DNA of 64,000 nt. Origin: Hyaloscypha bicolor E (taxonomy: Eukaryota; Ascomycota; Leotiomycetes; Helotiales; Hyaloscyphaceae). The notes under the pieces were generated by a model. The model worked only from the letters and a program-made list of their open reading frames with translations. It was not told where the DNA came from and did no database searches. This document shows positions 52,170 through 62,640 of this stretch, one piece after another. The DNA is taken from contig NW_020194684.1 of assembly GCF_002865645.1 (NCBI RefSeq), positions 2,309,241 through 2,373,240 of the forward strand, in the 5' to 3' direction. The position numbers and the translations under genes were made by a program. Every line of letters begins with the position of its first letter. The stretch's first letter is position 1.

Positions 52170-52473
52170 GTATGCCTAGAGGAAGTCTGCCGGTGGTTAC
52201 TCAATTTGCTTCCGTCTTTGGCCAGCCGGCCCTTATACCTTTCGGGGCTACCAATATACGGCCATAATCAAGACAGATCCCGATGAACCGACACTCTCTG
52301 GCGACCGTATTGGCGAAATCATTAACCGGATGGGCTATATTTGGGACTGGGATATAGACGAGATAAACTGCAATATCCTGTCACCAAAATGGACCGCAGT
52401 AACAGGCATTCTATTCGATCCCACTATTGGAATATTTCCTAATACTAATTCGATATCAAATCTACGTCGCTAA
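52170..52473 (+). CDS. short intact-looking hypothetical frame (possible exon)
   Basis: A + frame ending at TAA 52471-52473: YTFRGYQYTAIIKTDPDEPT, LSGDRIGEIINRMGYIWDWD, ILSPKWTAVTGILFDPTIGI. Composition is near normal with no RIP stops, and the residue content looks protein-like. It may be the last exon of the gene ending near 52113 or a separate gene. The start is not resolved and the family is unknown. Confidence 0.35.
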
Positions 52474-53039
52474 TTGTCTGGTGTTTGAGATTTCCTATAT
52501 AAGGCCACTATTAGCATAACCAAAACACCTCCAGAAGAAAGAGACGGCAGTATACAAATGAGAGGAGTATATCAAACCTTATAAAAGAATTTGAGGTGCG
52601 TTCAAGACAATCCGACTGAGGAAAGAGTAAGGTGCCTTTGATCGAATGTCGGAGGCATTAAGAACGAGAAGAGGGGGAGTTGTTTGGAAACGCGGCCACG
52701 AGCTGGCGGTCTTTACGGCCGCAGATCCGCTAGGGTTGTATAGACGAAAATGAGTATAGTGGGTGGTAGGGTTAATGTTTGGGATGTGGATAAGGATAAG
52801 GTGAGATATTGAATCAAAACGAAAGCAAACGGACTATCGGCTTCACTGGTAATAATTATAACGGAGGGGCAAAGCTTGTACATAATTCCACGTCCTTTAC
52901 AAAGTAATTTGTAAACCAGGTAAAAGAAGCTTGGAGCGACTCCTTTAAAAGCACAGTTTTACGAGAAATCTATTTAAAGATCGAACCATACATCTATCAA
53001 TCCCATAATACTATCGCCTATAGATATTAACCCTGACTC
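52474..53039. other. unmutated intergenic sequence
   Basis: Normal composition with CA/TG present. It contains GCGGCC-rich and GGGTGGTAGGG-like stretches near 52690-52790. No open frame of note on either strand. It lies downstream of the Ulp1-like gene (-) and may hold its 3' UTR. Confidence 0.4.
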
Positions 53040-56000
53040 TTATAGCCGGACAATTTGGAACCTGGTCCTAAAGGACCGTCTGGGAACCCTCGCTTATCTC
53101 TTGAGTCTTTTGGAACTATGACTTGGCTCAAGAACATGGTTCTGAAGGCCCTCGGCTATCTTCTTACGTTTCTTGGAAAGGGGACTTGGCTGAAGAGCAT
53201 CGTTCTCAAGGAACGTCTAATAATCCCCGACTACCTCCTTGATTACCCGGTCTGGATCCACTTCGTTATCCTAACTACTAACTGGGAGTTTAATTATTTA
53301 CCGCTTAGTATTATATATAACTATTAGGCTATAACTTCATCCGTCTTTCTACTAGGGAGTAGGCTGACCGCCAGATTAGTATACGGTAATATATTAGGGC
53401 TATATACTTACTGCCTCGGTATATCCCAAACCAAAGTACTTAAATTCCTCTTATAGTAGATTAGTACCGTCTTTTGAATAGTCTGTCTAAATCTACTTAT
53501 CTCTACTACCCATCTTACTGGAATAGACTTTATTTTGCAGTAAATAATCCCATAGCTTGCTATTAAATTATAATAATATATTATCTTTATTTATTTATTA
53601 ATCTCGAGTAATATAAAATAGTCGGTATTAATATTTAGCAAGTAAATATATACCTATAGGCCTTTGAAATTGCTCTTGCCTTCGTACTAGTCGCCGATCT
53701 GCTTTCTCTAGTAATATAAGGGATTTAAAAGAGGTATAACCTTGCCGTTTATATTTTTCTTATAAAATAAGATACTAAAACCGAGTCTTACAAATACTAG
53801 TCTATTAGTTATTTCTAGAGTAACTATAATATTACAAAAATTAAGCTATTCCCTGGAACGGAGCTTATTAAATATACTATATAAAAGTTCGATTATACTA
53901 TTTACTATAATAGAATTATTATTACTGAATATATACTTACCGAGAATATAGCTAATTCCTTTAATAACTCGGTTAATAGTAGTATCCAAGTAGTCTTATA
54001 GTACCGGTTTCTATTAGTGAAATATATTACATTAGTATATATATTCAAAACCTAACTAGGGTACTAGCTTATTCTCTCGAGATTATATTTAGCCTATAGG
54101 CTTGAGATCTTTCCCGATAGTATAATATAATATAATTTAAGTGAGTTAAAGAAGTAAGAGAGGTCCGGCTACCCTTTTTCGGCTAATAGCTTTACCTATT
54201 TATTGAGGATAGAGAGAAACTCTATCTTTTGCGGATCTATTTAAAACGGTTTGGCTACCTTATTAATATTTTCTTTACTCGCTTTTATATAGCTCCTGGT
54301 AATATACTTAAGGTTAGTAGATATTATAATATATATATTATAGGATATATTATATATCTGGATTAAAGAGAATTCCCAGACAGGTTATCTGGATTAGTTT
54401 ATATAATATTTGCCCTTAATAGAAAATTTTATTAAGCTTTTTCTTTCTTATATTAAAAATCCTTTTTTGGATTCCGGCCGAATTTGGTAATAAGGGATAA
54501 TCTTTATTATTTTTTGAGGCAAGTTCTCCTGGGCTCTCTATAGCCCTAATATTATATAATTTTTTTTAGGTATTTATCCAGAACTATAATAGCTAGCCGT
54601 TTTCTAGGCATTCCTTATTTCGTTAGAAATAGGGCCTTCTTAGCTTATTCAAGCTCGGCATTATATTACTCTAAGGCGCCTATCTACTTTATTATATTAA
54701 AGATAGTTATTTCTTTAGAACAAGTATAACCTGCTTCTAGTATATTAATTTATATAGAGGCTAACTATATTATTGGGCTACTTGTGATTTATATAGAACC
54801 CGGCCGTTCCGCTATAGTAGTTATTACCGGTATTCCACTAAGGCTAGGTTATAGTATACTGAGGATTCCTGAATAGATTTCCGTTAGTATTTCCTGGTAC
54901 CTGCTTATCTTATAAATAATATAAATTACTTTAGTAACCATATTAGCTAATATAGATGCCTCTCCGGGTAGGGAAGAGGGCAGTATAGTTTGGCTAGCTT
55001 AAGCTAGAAGCGGCTATTCTTTATTAACTTATTATACTTATATAGAAGCAGTATTATATAGACTTACCTGTTACTATTCCGTCTTGGATAGTAATAATAG
55101 GATTTTTCCTGGCAAGGTTATTTCTACCTTATCTAGTAGGGAGGCAGTTTAGTTATCTTTGGTTAGAGGTAATAGAACTTCTCCGTATACTATGGGTATA
55201 AATAGGGCCATATGTGGTATGGCGATTTAATTATTAGATAGAGGTAACTGGAATCCTCTGCCAATCTGTCCTACGGGTATAGAGGGGGTAGGACCTGGCA
55301 AGATAGCCCCTTGCGGTTCTGTTATATGTAGTAGGGAGGGGGCTAATATAGCTCGATCGTCGGATGCTTTGCTATCGATTTTTGGCAAGGTTATCTCTTG
55401 TTATTCTGTCTTGTTTGGCAAGGGAGGGTTGACTATAGTTTGACTACCTTTGGCCGACTTGTCGATGGCCACCGATAGTTGTCTGTAGATGGAATTCCTG
55501 TTTGCATTATCGCTATTATATATAGCCTTTAGCTAATACAGCTGTGACTCGCTATCCATGGACGATACTGAGTGGCCATAGGCAGAAGACTGGCCTTGTA
55601 CTCCTTCTTGGGGAAGTTCCTTGACGGCGATCTCCGAAAGGTCTCCCTCGTATTTTAGAAGGGGTTTCTCTATCATGAGACTATTGCTGCTTTGGTTAAT
55701 AGTTATCTCGTCGTAACCGGTTCGATATGTAACCGGGTCATTACTAACTAGGAAGTCGCCGGAAGCTCCATATAAATCTTCGGCTCCGTCTTTGCAAATA
55801 TCCACCCGCGCCCTGGAGGACTTCGGAAGCCGATAAGTGGGGTCTAATTGCTTCCTTCTCCTTGATAGTCTTTTAGGGTTAATGCCTGACCCACGTTCTT
55901 GGGAGCCCTGAACTTCAGGTTCAGAGTCATCCCCAGAGTGTTTGAGGATTTCTTGGGCGAGAAATTGAGCAATAGTCGGTGCCTTCAAGCATAAATCCCG

Positions 56001-56192
56001 TACAAGTATTTCCTGAATAATCAGAATAATAGCTTTCGACTCACCTAATAGGGGTTGGATGTCCTCCAAAGCATCAGAAATTACAGCCGAGACAAATCGT
56101 CCAAACAGGCGTATAGGATCTTCGATCACCTTGCCAGATTTGACGATCTTATCCGGCCGAGAGCGGCTTGATAAGTTTTGCTAGACGTTCAT
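53040..56192 (-). pseudogene. Ulp1-like (C48) cysteine peptidase, RIP-inactivated in the middle
   Basis: Read on - from the ATG at 56192-56190 (MNV, TAG at codon 4, then QNLSSRSRPDKIVKSG). The first 200-odd codons (to 55530) are otherwise open and unmutated. From 55530 to 53300 the same frame continues with dozens of TAA/TAG at Gln/Trp. The C-terminal catalytic region is at about 53860-53360: LRSRE.LNFCNIIVTLEITN, FYKKNINGKVIPLLNPLYY, then INTDYFILLEINK where family members have a His-Trp-type motif, EEFKYFGLGYTEA, a 48-bp intron, and PTP..KDG.SYSLIVI in place of Q-x-D-G-W-S-C-G-L. The catalytic Cys thus reads Tyr (TGT to TAT). A basic tail (SKKRKKIAEG, SSKRLKR) is nuclear-localisation-like. 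The stop is TAA at 53094-53096, or 53040-53042 if the first was Gln. Such peptidases cleave SUMO-like modifiers. Confidence 0.7.
53364..53411 (-). other. spliceosomal intron in the Ulp1-like gene
   Basis: 48 bp on -, starting GTAAGTATATAG and ending GGTCAG, with TATACTAAT as branch site about 17 bp from the 3' end. Removing it joins GYTEA to PTP and brings the active-site Cys region into frame, as in the family. Confidence 0.75.
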
Positions 56193-57261
56193 TGTATGAG
56201 AGATGTCGAACCAAAATTCAGTAGATGAGGTGCAGGTTGTGCCTGTTCTGAAAAGAATGGTTGAGGCATGGCCACTGGGGATTTCCTGACATTATGTACT
56301 CAAGCCCCTTGGTCGGTAGGGTTGGATGCCGCGTTATCTTGCTCTCGGGCTGAATACTGGACAGGTGTTGTGGCCCAGCCTCTCAAGGCATCTCGGATCG
56401 TGATGCATTCCTTTGGGCGGACGAGATGGGTTTGCCCAATGCCCGAACCCCCCTGCAGACAATGCTCTAGTTGAGGTGAGGGTGCATGACGCCAGGGAGC
56501 TGCGGTGCCGAAGGAGGTTGTGTGCCGTCATTGGCTCTCTCTCGTCATGACCAGGACGCGGAAGTGTTGGTTCTGTCTGGTCCATGGTCATGCTGGTCGA
56601 ATCAGCTGAAGTTGCCAGACACTCCTGTCGTTGTCGGATAACATGGATATATCTCATCACATGGATGGCATTGGATATACGGGGCTGATGGATGTGGGTT
56701 CCGTGGGGTTGATGGCCGCGAGACCCCCATGACAGAAAACGATAAGGCAGTTTCCGAGAGCCTGCGACCCCCTCTCTTGCTCCGATCGTCACTCCCTTCC
56801 CTTCCCCCTCAGCTTTTCGCGGCTTCGCCGACGATCGAGAGATGATGCTGAGATCGGCTGATTAGGATGCAGAGCGAAGTGGAGGTGGTGGTGGTGGCCG
56901 CGGATGGGCGTATTGCGGCATAAGAGCGCAGGATCAACTGTATCAGGGCCTTGCAGCTGCGGTGGAGATCTCTGCTCGAGACAGGAAGCATTGATGCCGA
57001 GGCGTTTTTCACGGAGGGGGCGTCAGAGGGGCATTTCGATCCTCTAGGCGGCCGAAATGCACAGCAAAGAAAACCAGGCAGGTTTGACACTCCATCCCAC
57101 TGACGATCGTTTCTGAGTCTCCTAGATTTCCCGTCTTGAACGTGGACGAAGGACCAGACTCGATTGTTAAACATGTATCTAGGAAGGGTGGTGAACCTTT
57201 CGATCGTTCAGCCTCTTCCCTAATCGGTCTGTCAACTCTCGGATCAGCGTCGATATCGTGC
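56193..57261. other. GC-rich unmutated flank, promoter side of the Ulp1-like gene
   Basis: Normal composition with CA and TG abundant. Overlapping - frames (for example 56334-56792 and 56809-57174) lack recognisable domains and look like chance openings in GC-rich DNA. The GGTGGTGGTGG run near 56885 is a short trinucleotide repeat. It should contain the promoter of the - gene starting at 56192. I do not call a gene. Confidence 0.45.
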
Positions 57262-57284
57262 AAAAAAAAAAAAAAAAAAAAAAA
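57262..57284 (+). repeat. poly(A) run of 23
   Basis: An uninterrupted A23 following GATATCGTGC and followed by GGCGCC. It could be the tail of a reverse-transcribed insertion or a simple slippage tract; no target duplication was found around it. Confidence 0.85.
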
Positions 57285-57399
57285 GGCGCCTAGTACGGAA
57301 AGCCGTAAGGATCAGAAGACCAAGCGATTTTCGAATCTGGTTTTCGACCTTCAATGTCTAATTTGTGGCACGTGCGCACCCTACCAAAAATCGCCTGTA

Positions 57400-57692
57400 A
57401 CCAAAATACTATATTCTATAGGTATAACTATACCTAACTTAAGTCCCTTTATTACTATCTATTATAAGACTTATATATATAATTAAATTATATTTCTAAG
57501 TATAGATAATTTATAATATAATTAATTATAATACTTCTGAATTATTCTTATAAGATTATACTAGCCCTATATTATTACCTGTAATACTTCTTTGCTTCTT
57601 CTCTTTACTCTTACTAATATATAACTAGCTTTATATATATATAATATATATAAAAGGACGAAATTATATTAGATTAGAGAATTAATTATAGA
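57400..57692. other. start of right AT-rich block
   Basis: Composition falls abruptly near 57400, after CGCCTGTAACCAAAATAC. No gene or element end recognised. This is the candidate right edge of the unmutated island. Confidence 0.45.
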
Positions 57693-57951
57693 GGATATAC
57701 TTGGAATAGCTAGTTAATAGGAGGCATATTCAAAACCGGCAAAAATAAATCAAGATATATAAAGTTACTAGTTTATAGGAGGCATACCCGAAACCGGTAG
57801 TATTAAATAAGAATATATTTAAAATAGCCGGCCAGTAGGAAATATATCCGAAATCGGTAGTAATAAATAAGGATATATATAAAGTTATTAGTTAGTAAGA
57901 GATATATCCGAAGCTAGTAATAATAAGTAAAGATATATTATAAAATAACTT
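57693..57951 (+). repeat. 60-bp minisatellite, about 4.3 units
   Basis: Units begin GATATA near 57693, 57753, 57811, 57871 and 57931, each with AGGAGGCATA or AGGAAATATA, then CGAAACCGGTAGTA, then AATAAATAAG. They differ mainly by C/T and G/A changes. It precedes the + frame at 58126 by about 180 bp and could be part of its mobile-element leader. Confidence 0.8.
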
Positions 57952-58125
57952 AGTATAAATCTATACCTAAAATAGAGATAAATAATCTTACTAATTCTTT
58001 AATATAAAGGAGTTTTCCTATTATATTCTTATTCTCTAAATTACTATCTTTATTTCCTTTTATTCCTATTTTTAATCTAATTTTTTTAAAACTACCTTAT
58101 CTAAGACTTTATATATTATAATATT

Positions 58126-60453
58126 ATGGCCTATTATAAAAAGTACTAAAAGTAAAAGGGTATTAGCTCTTTTTATAGCTACTATAATACTATTTTTCCC
58201 TCCTTAAGCCCGACTAAATTCACCTTAGAAAAGAAGTATTTATAGAAGGCCTATAAGCTAAAGCTAAAGCTAAAGCTTCTTACTTCTTGTTTTTCTAAGA
58301 ATAATAAAAGGAATAATAATAATAATAGTATTAAAAAAATAAATACTAGAAATTAGTATACTTATTAGGCCAAGTTCTAAAAAGATAAGAAGAAAAGAGA
58401 GAAAGAGAGAAAAGAGAAGTAGGTAAAGAAAAAGAAAAAAAGTTTTTAAAGAACTATTATTAGGAATACTTTTTATAGTATATAGGAAGATAACCTCGCC
58501 TTTATTAGAAAGAAAAAGAAGAAATCGAGGCTTTAGGGAAATACTTTAATTAAAGCTTATAGTTAGCAAGAATTAAAAATAAAAAAAGATAATAAGAGAA
58601 AGTATAATAAAAAAGAACTAACTAGTAAATATTACTATAATCCTACTAATAAGCCTTTACTAATAGGCTTATTAATAATTATCTATTACTATATTAGTTA
58701 CTTTAGGAAGCTATTTAAGCAAATTACCTCTTTAAAACTTCTATTTTTTCTTGATTCTTATGAGATATTTGTAAGACTTAGTAGCTAGATACTTAATTAC
58801 TTCCTAGAATCTAATATCTAGAAAGGTATTAGAAAAGCTAAATATTATAAACTTAACCTTAAGAATTAAAGCCTAACTATAAGCTACCTTACTAGTAGAA
58901 TTACTTGTTCTAAAGTTCCGAACTTCCCGGTTTTATTTAGAAAAAATCATATTTTTAAATAATTCCTTAAATATATAAAAAAGATATATCCTAGTATAAA
59001 CTATTAAGAGCCCAAACTCTACTTTCTTATTTCCGTTAAAAAAAAGTAGCCTCTATAGAATTATTAATTATATAAAAAACTAATAATTAATTTAATAATA
59101 ATCCCTAATACTAATAACTTATTAAAAACTCTTAATACTAATAACTTTAATAATAATATAATTAGAAATAATTATATATCTAAAGGAAAGCAATATTAGT
59201 ATTAAAGTACTAGTAAATAACTTAGTATTATTTATTAAGAGAACTATAAGAGATCTAAGTTTCTATAAACTCTAGCTAGTAAGCCTATTCTAGTTACTAA
59301 AACTCTAGCCCGTAAGCTTATTCTAGCTATTAAAACTCTAGCCTATAAGTTTACTTTAGCTACTAAGCCTACTCTAGCTAGTAATTTAGAGAAGCCCTTT
59401 AATAAGATATTTAATAAATAATATAAGTAGTTAAGGGAATCTATAATAAAAGATTATATTAATAGGTATTAGTATATATTAAAAAAGGAGCTAGTAAATC
59501 TTAAGAAGGAAAAGAAGTAATTTAAGGCACGAAAATAGAGCTTTAAAAAAAAAAGAAATATAGTAATTAAAGAAAGTAATACCTATATAAATAGGCTTAA
59601 TAAGGAAATATAGCTTTTAAAAGCTATAAGAAAGGAATTTAAAATTAAAAAATAAAGTCTTACTAAAATCTATATAAAGAATCTTAAAGAGCTAAATATA
59701 AAAATACTCTCTTTCTTTTTAGGAAATTCTTAAGGTAAGATAATTAAAGGAAAATAATTATTTATAAGTTTAAAGTATTTTAATAATCTTATAAAAAAGA
59801 ATTTAAAGATTACGGACTTGCGAGAAAAGGTGAGGCTTATAATAGAGGCTCTTTAATAGAGTCTCGACTATATAGTATAAAATAAGAAAGGGCTTAGTAA
59901 GCTAGTTATTTAGTAAAATAAGAATAAAAACTTAATATCTATTATATAGAAAGCCTTTTAGGTAGTTATATAAGAGATCTAGGGCAAAAGCTTGGGGTTA
60001 GTAATACTAGTAATTTAGGAAGCTTAGAATAAAGGCTCTAGATTTCTCGAGATAGCTAGGCCTAATATTAATAAGAGCTTTCTATAATTTATTAAGGGTA
60101 AGGAAAAAGTATATAAGTAATAAGAAACTATCTAGATTTCCTAGTATTATTAAATTAGTTATATTAAGAATCTTATTATTCTAGTAACTAGTTAAATTAG
60201 AAATATAAAAAGTAATATTTACTTATTTCTAATTAACTAATTTCTAGTTAATTTCAAGAATTTAGGAATTATATAATTATATACCTTTTTTCTCTAGCTA
60301 TATAATATCTCAAAAAATAGATATTATATATTTATTATAATAAAAGGCTTTATTATTAACCTAATTAGGTAAAATATAATACTATTTTATTATATTATTA
60401 GCTATTTATATAGCTATTTTATAAGTAATTCGAGTAAGCTTTAATATTCTTGA
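58126..60453 (+). pseudogene. 776-codon RIP-degraded gene of unknown family
   Basis: From the ATG at 58126 the same frame continues to a TGA at 60451-60453 with no frameshift; every interruption is TAA or TAG. An alternative end is the TAA at 60274. Features: a basic N-terminal part (YKLKLKLKLL), a Lys-rich stretch near 58370-58450, a hydrophobic patch (KPLLIGLLIIIYYYISYF near 58650), an 11-residue repeat block (59269-59385), a Lys/Glu-rich probable coiled coil (59440-59700), and a hydrophobic C-terminus. No retroviral-type, transposase or other motif recognised. It could be the first ORF of a mobile element with the minisatellite as leader, or a multicopy host gene. Confidence 0.5.
59269..59385 (+). 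repeat. 33-bp coding tandem repeat
   Basis: Units start at 59269, 59302 and 59335, then a partial unit from 59371, with consensus ACTCTAGCC.GTAAGCCTATT. They encode TLASKPILVTK, TLARKLILAIK, TLAYKFTLATK in frame with the surrounding gene. Confidence 0.8.
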
Positions 60454-60779
60454 ATCTTTATATATAGCCTAGTCTATAAACTAAAATAGCTTTATATCTA
60501 GTAATATTATAATTTAATTTTTAATATAAAAATAATTATCTTATTTTAGTATACTTAAATATATTAGGTTTAGTTTTTTTAATAGTATTATTATTAAATT
60601 ATTATTTCCTAAAAATACTAAATAATACTTTTTCCTAAGAAATATATATTCTTAATAAATAGTAAAAGTAAATATGAAATTTAATAATATAATTACCCTA
60701 TACTAGTATCTTTTTTTTATTTTTATAAAAATATAACTTTATTTTATTTTTATTCTAAAACCTTTATTTTTCTTTTATA

Positions 60780-62640
60780 TTTTTTTAATTTTATTATTAA
60801 TACTAAGAGCTAGTATCTTATTACTCTTTACTAATACCTTTATTAATACTAAAAGCTAGTATCTAACTACTTATAACCTCTCTTTTTTTCTCTAAATTCC
60901 TCTTTTTTCAAATTCTTTCTCTTTTAAATTCCTTCTCTTTTAATTTCTCTTTCTTTAACTTCTCTTTTTCTAAACTCTTTCTTTTTTAAACCCCTTCTCC
61001 TTTAAATCTCTTCTTTTTTAATTTCTCTTTCTCCGAATTTCTTTTTCTTTAATTCCTTTTTCTTTAAACCCCTTTTTCTTTAAATCCTCTACTAATAATA
61101 CTAAGAGCTAGTACCTAACTACTACTTCCGGGTTACTTTTATTCGGAACTCTTATACTATAAGTCTTTAACTTACTTACTTCTTAGAAAGCTAAATTTTA
61201 GATTTCTTTTTTTCTTTTTTAATATCTCTTATATTTTTAAACTCTTTAGAAATACTTTTTCTTAAACTTCTAAAAAAAGGCTAACTTCTATTTAGATTTC
61301 TCTAAACTTTAATATCTTCTTTCTTTCTCTAATATCTTCTCTTCTTCTTTAATACTTATAAAAGCCTTTAGGCTATTACTAAGTACCTTTATTCTTTATC
61401 TTGAAATATATACTAATTTATTCTTATAAGAAATAGCCTTTCTCTTTCTAATCTCGATTTCTTTAATATATATTTCTTGCCTTTAGGCTATTTAAATATC
61501 TCCCTATTTTCTTTTATAAAATATATACTAACTTATTTTTCTTGTCTTATTTCTCTTACCTTATCTTTTCTTTAATATTACTATATATATATCTAGTTAG
61601 TACTAGTTCTTATAACCTATAATTAGGCTTTCTATTTATTAAATACCCGGATATTTTATTTTATTTTTATTTTATATATTTTATTTTATATATTTTACTT
61701 TCCTTTTATTATAAATTAAAACTCAAATAATATTTACTTTAAATACTTATATTCTCGGATATATAAGACTTTTATAGATTTTTCGGGATTATAAACTAGC
61801 CTATTTTAGTTTAGGAAAGCTTTCTTAAAAGTATTTCAGGAATTATAGTATTTATTATAACCTTTCCTAAAAATTAATATAATATAAGTAATTCTAATCT
61901 ATTCTTTCTCTATAAAGTAAACCGCTACCCTAAGTCTATATAAAAGTCCTAATTATTTCTTAAGTTAAAGTATAGGCATTTCTTATTCCTATTAAATTAG
62001 GTATAAAAAATAGCAAGTACCTTTAGGCTAGACTATAGTACTAGTTAAATACTAAGACTCCCTATATTTTGCGAGATATTACTTATAGCTCTAGATATAT
62101 TATATTTAATAGGGCTTCTATATCTAATTACTTTATATTATAATAAAATATATAATATTATAATTAGGGAAGTTCTGCTTTATAATCTTATTTATTACTT
62201 ATAGATTTTCTAGCTAATAAGTCTTAGCTAATAGCTAAGAAACTTATTAGCTACTTTATCTAAAGCCTCTAGAAGCGGAAAGTTACCTTAATAAAGACTT
62301 AGTATTAAAAATAAGTTTAACTAATTAATCTAAATAAGAAGTTTATAATAGGAGTTTCTATATATAAGTAATTCTATATAATAAACTCAAGTCCCTATTT
62401 CTAGTTATATAAGTAAGCTATATAAGAAACTCTTTCTGGCCTATTAAAGTAGTTCCTATTCCTGGTTATATGAGTTATAATATATAATAAACTTAAACTT
62501 TTCTTGGGTTATTTTTAGAAGAATTAGTAAGCTTTTCTAAATAAACTTATTAAAGCCTTAGTTTTTAAAAATATTAGTTTAGCCTTCTTACTTTTTTTTT
62601 AAGTAATAATTTAGCTTTTAGGAATTATATATAAATATCG
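60780..62640 (-). pseudogene. Lys/Glu-rich degraded frame, family unknown
   Basis: On -, a frame broken only by TAA/TAG is traceable from about 61700 to 60780. It includes NIY.RNRD.KEKGYFL, an RRREDI coiled segment, RVPNKSNPEVVV near 61130, then a repetitive charged block (61090-60880) with FKEKGIKEKEI units flanked by two copies of VVRY.LLVL. Further upstream (62640-61720) another open stretch reads RNRDLSLLYRITYI and KPYQIQYIQSYKQYLAKYRE with Gln read for TAG, with indels between. It may be one gene. No domain recognised; a gag-like or coiled-coil protein is possible. Confidence 0.4.
60878..61092. repeat. polypyrimidine tandem repeat, about 15-bp units
   Basis: On +, repeated units of the type TTTAAATTCCTTCTC and TTTAATTTCTCTTTC, almost purine-free except for AA(A). 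Read on - they encode the KEKGF/KERN-type repeats of the overlapping degraded frame. Copies of an AATACTAAGAGCTAGTA motif flank it near 60806, 60845 and 61098. Confidence 0.75.

Noticed and set aside
53055..53327. A + frame starting MEPGPKGPSGNP with repeated TWLK..VLK segments, collagen-like at first sight
   Set aside because: It is the antisense of the intact C-terminal tail of the Ulp1-like gene, whose frame, intron and basic tail are better supported.
53860..54130. Initial reading of this stretch as a DUF3723 gene, a known Starship cargo family
   Set aside because: The frame leads into a C48-type catalytic block (Q-x-D-G-W-S-C-G-L position), which fits a Ulp1-like peptidase better.
56268..57263. 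Overlapping frames of 68-152 codons on both strands in the GC-rich stretch
   Set aside because: No domain, no consistent intron or start context; long chance frames are expected at this composition.
57136..57486. A 116-codon + frame running through A23 as a poly-Lys run
   Set aside because: The frame is created by the homopolymer, crosses the composition boundary and has no homology signal.
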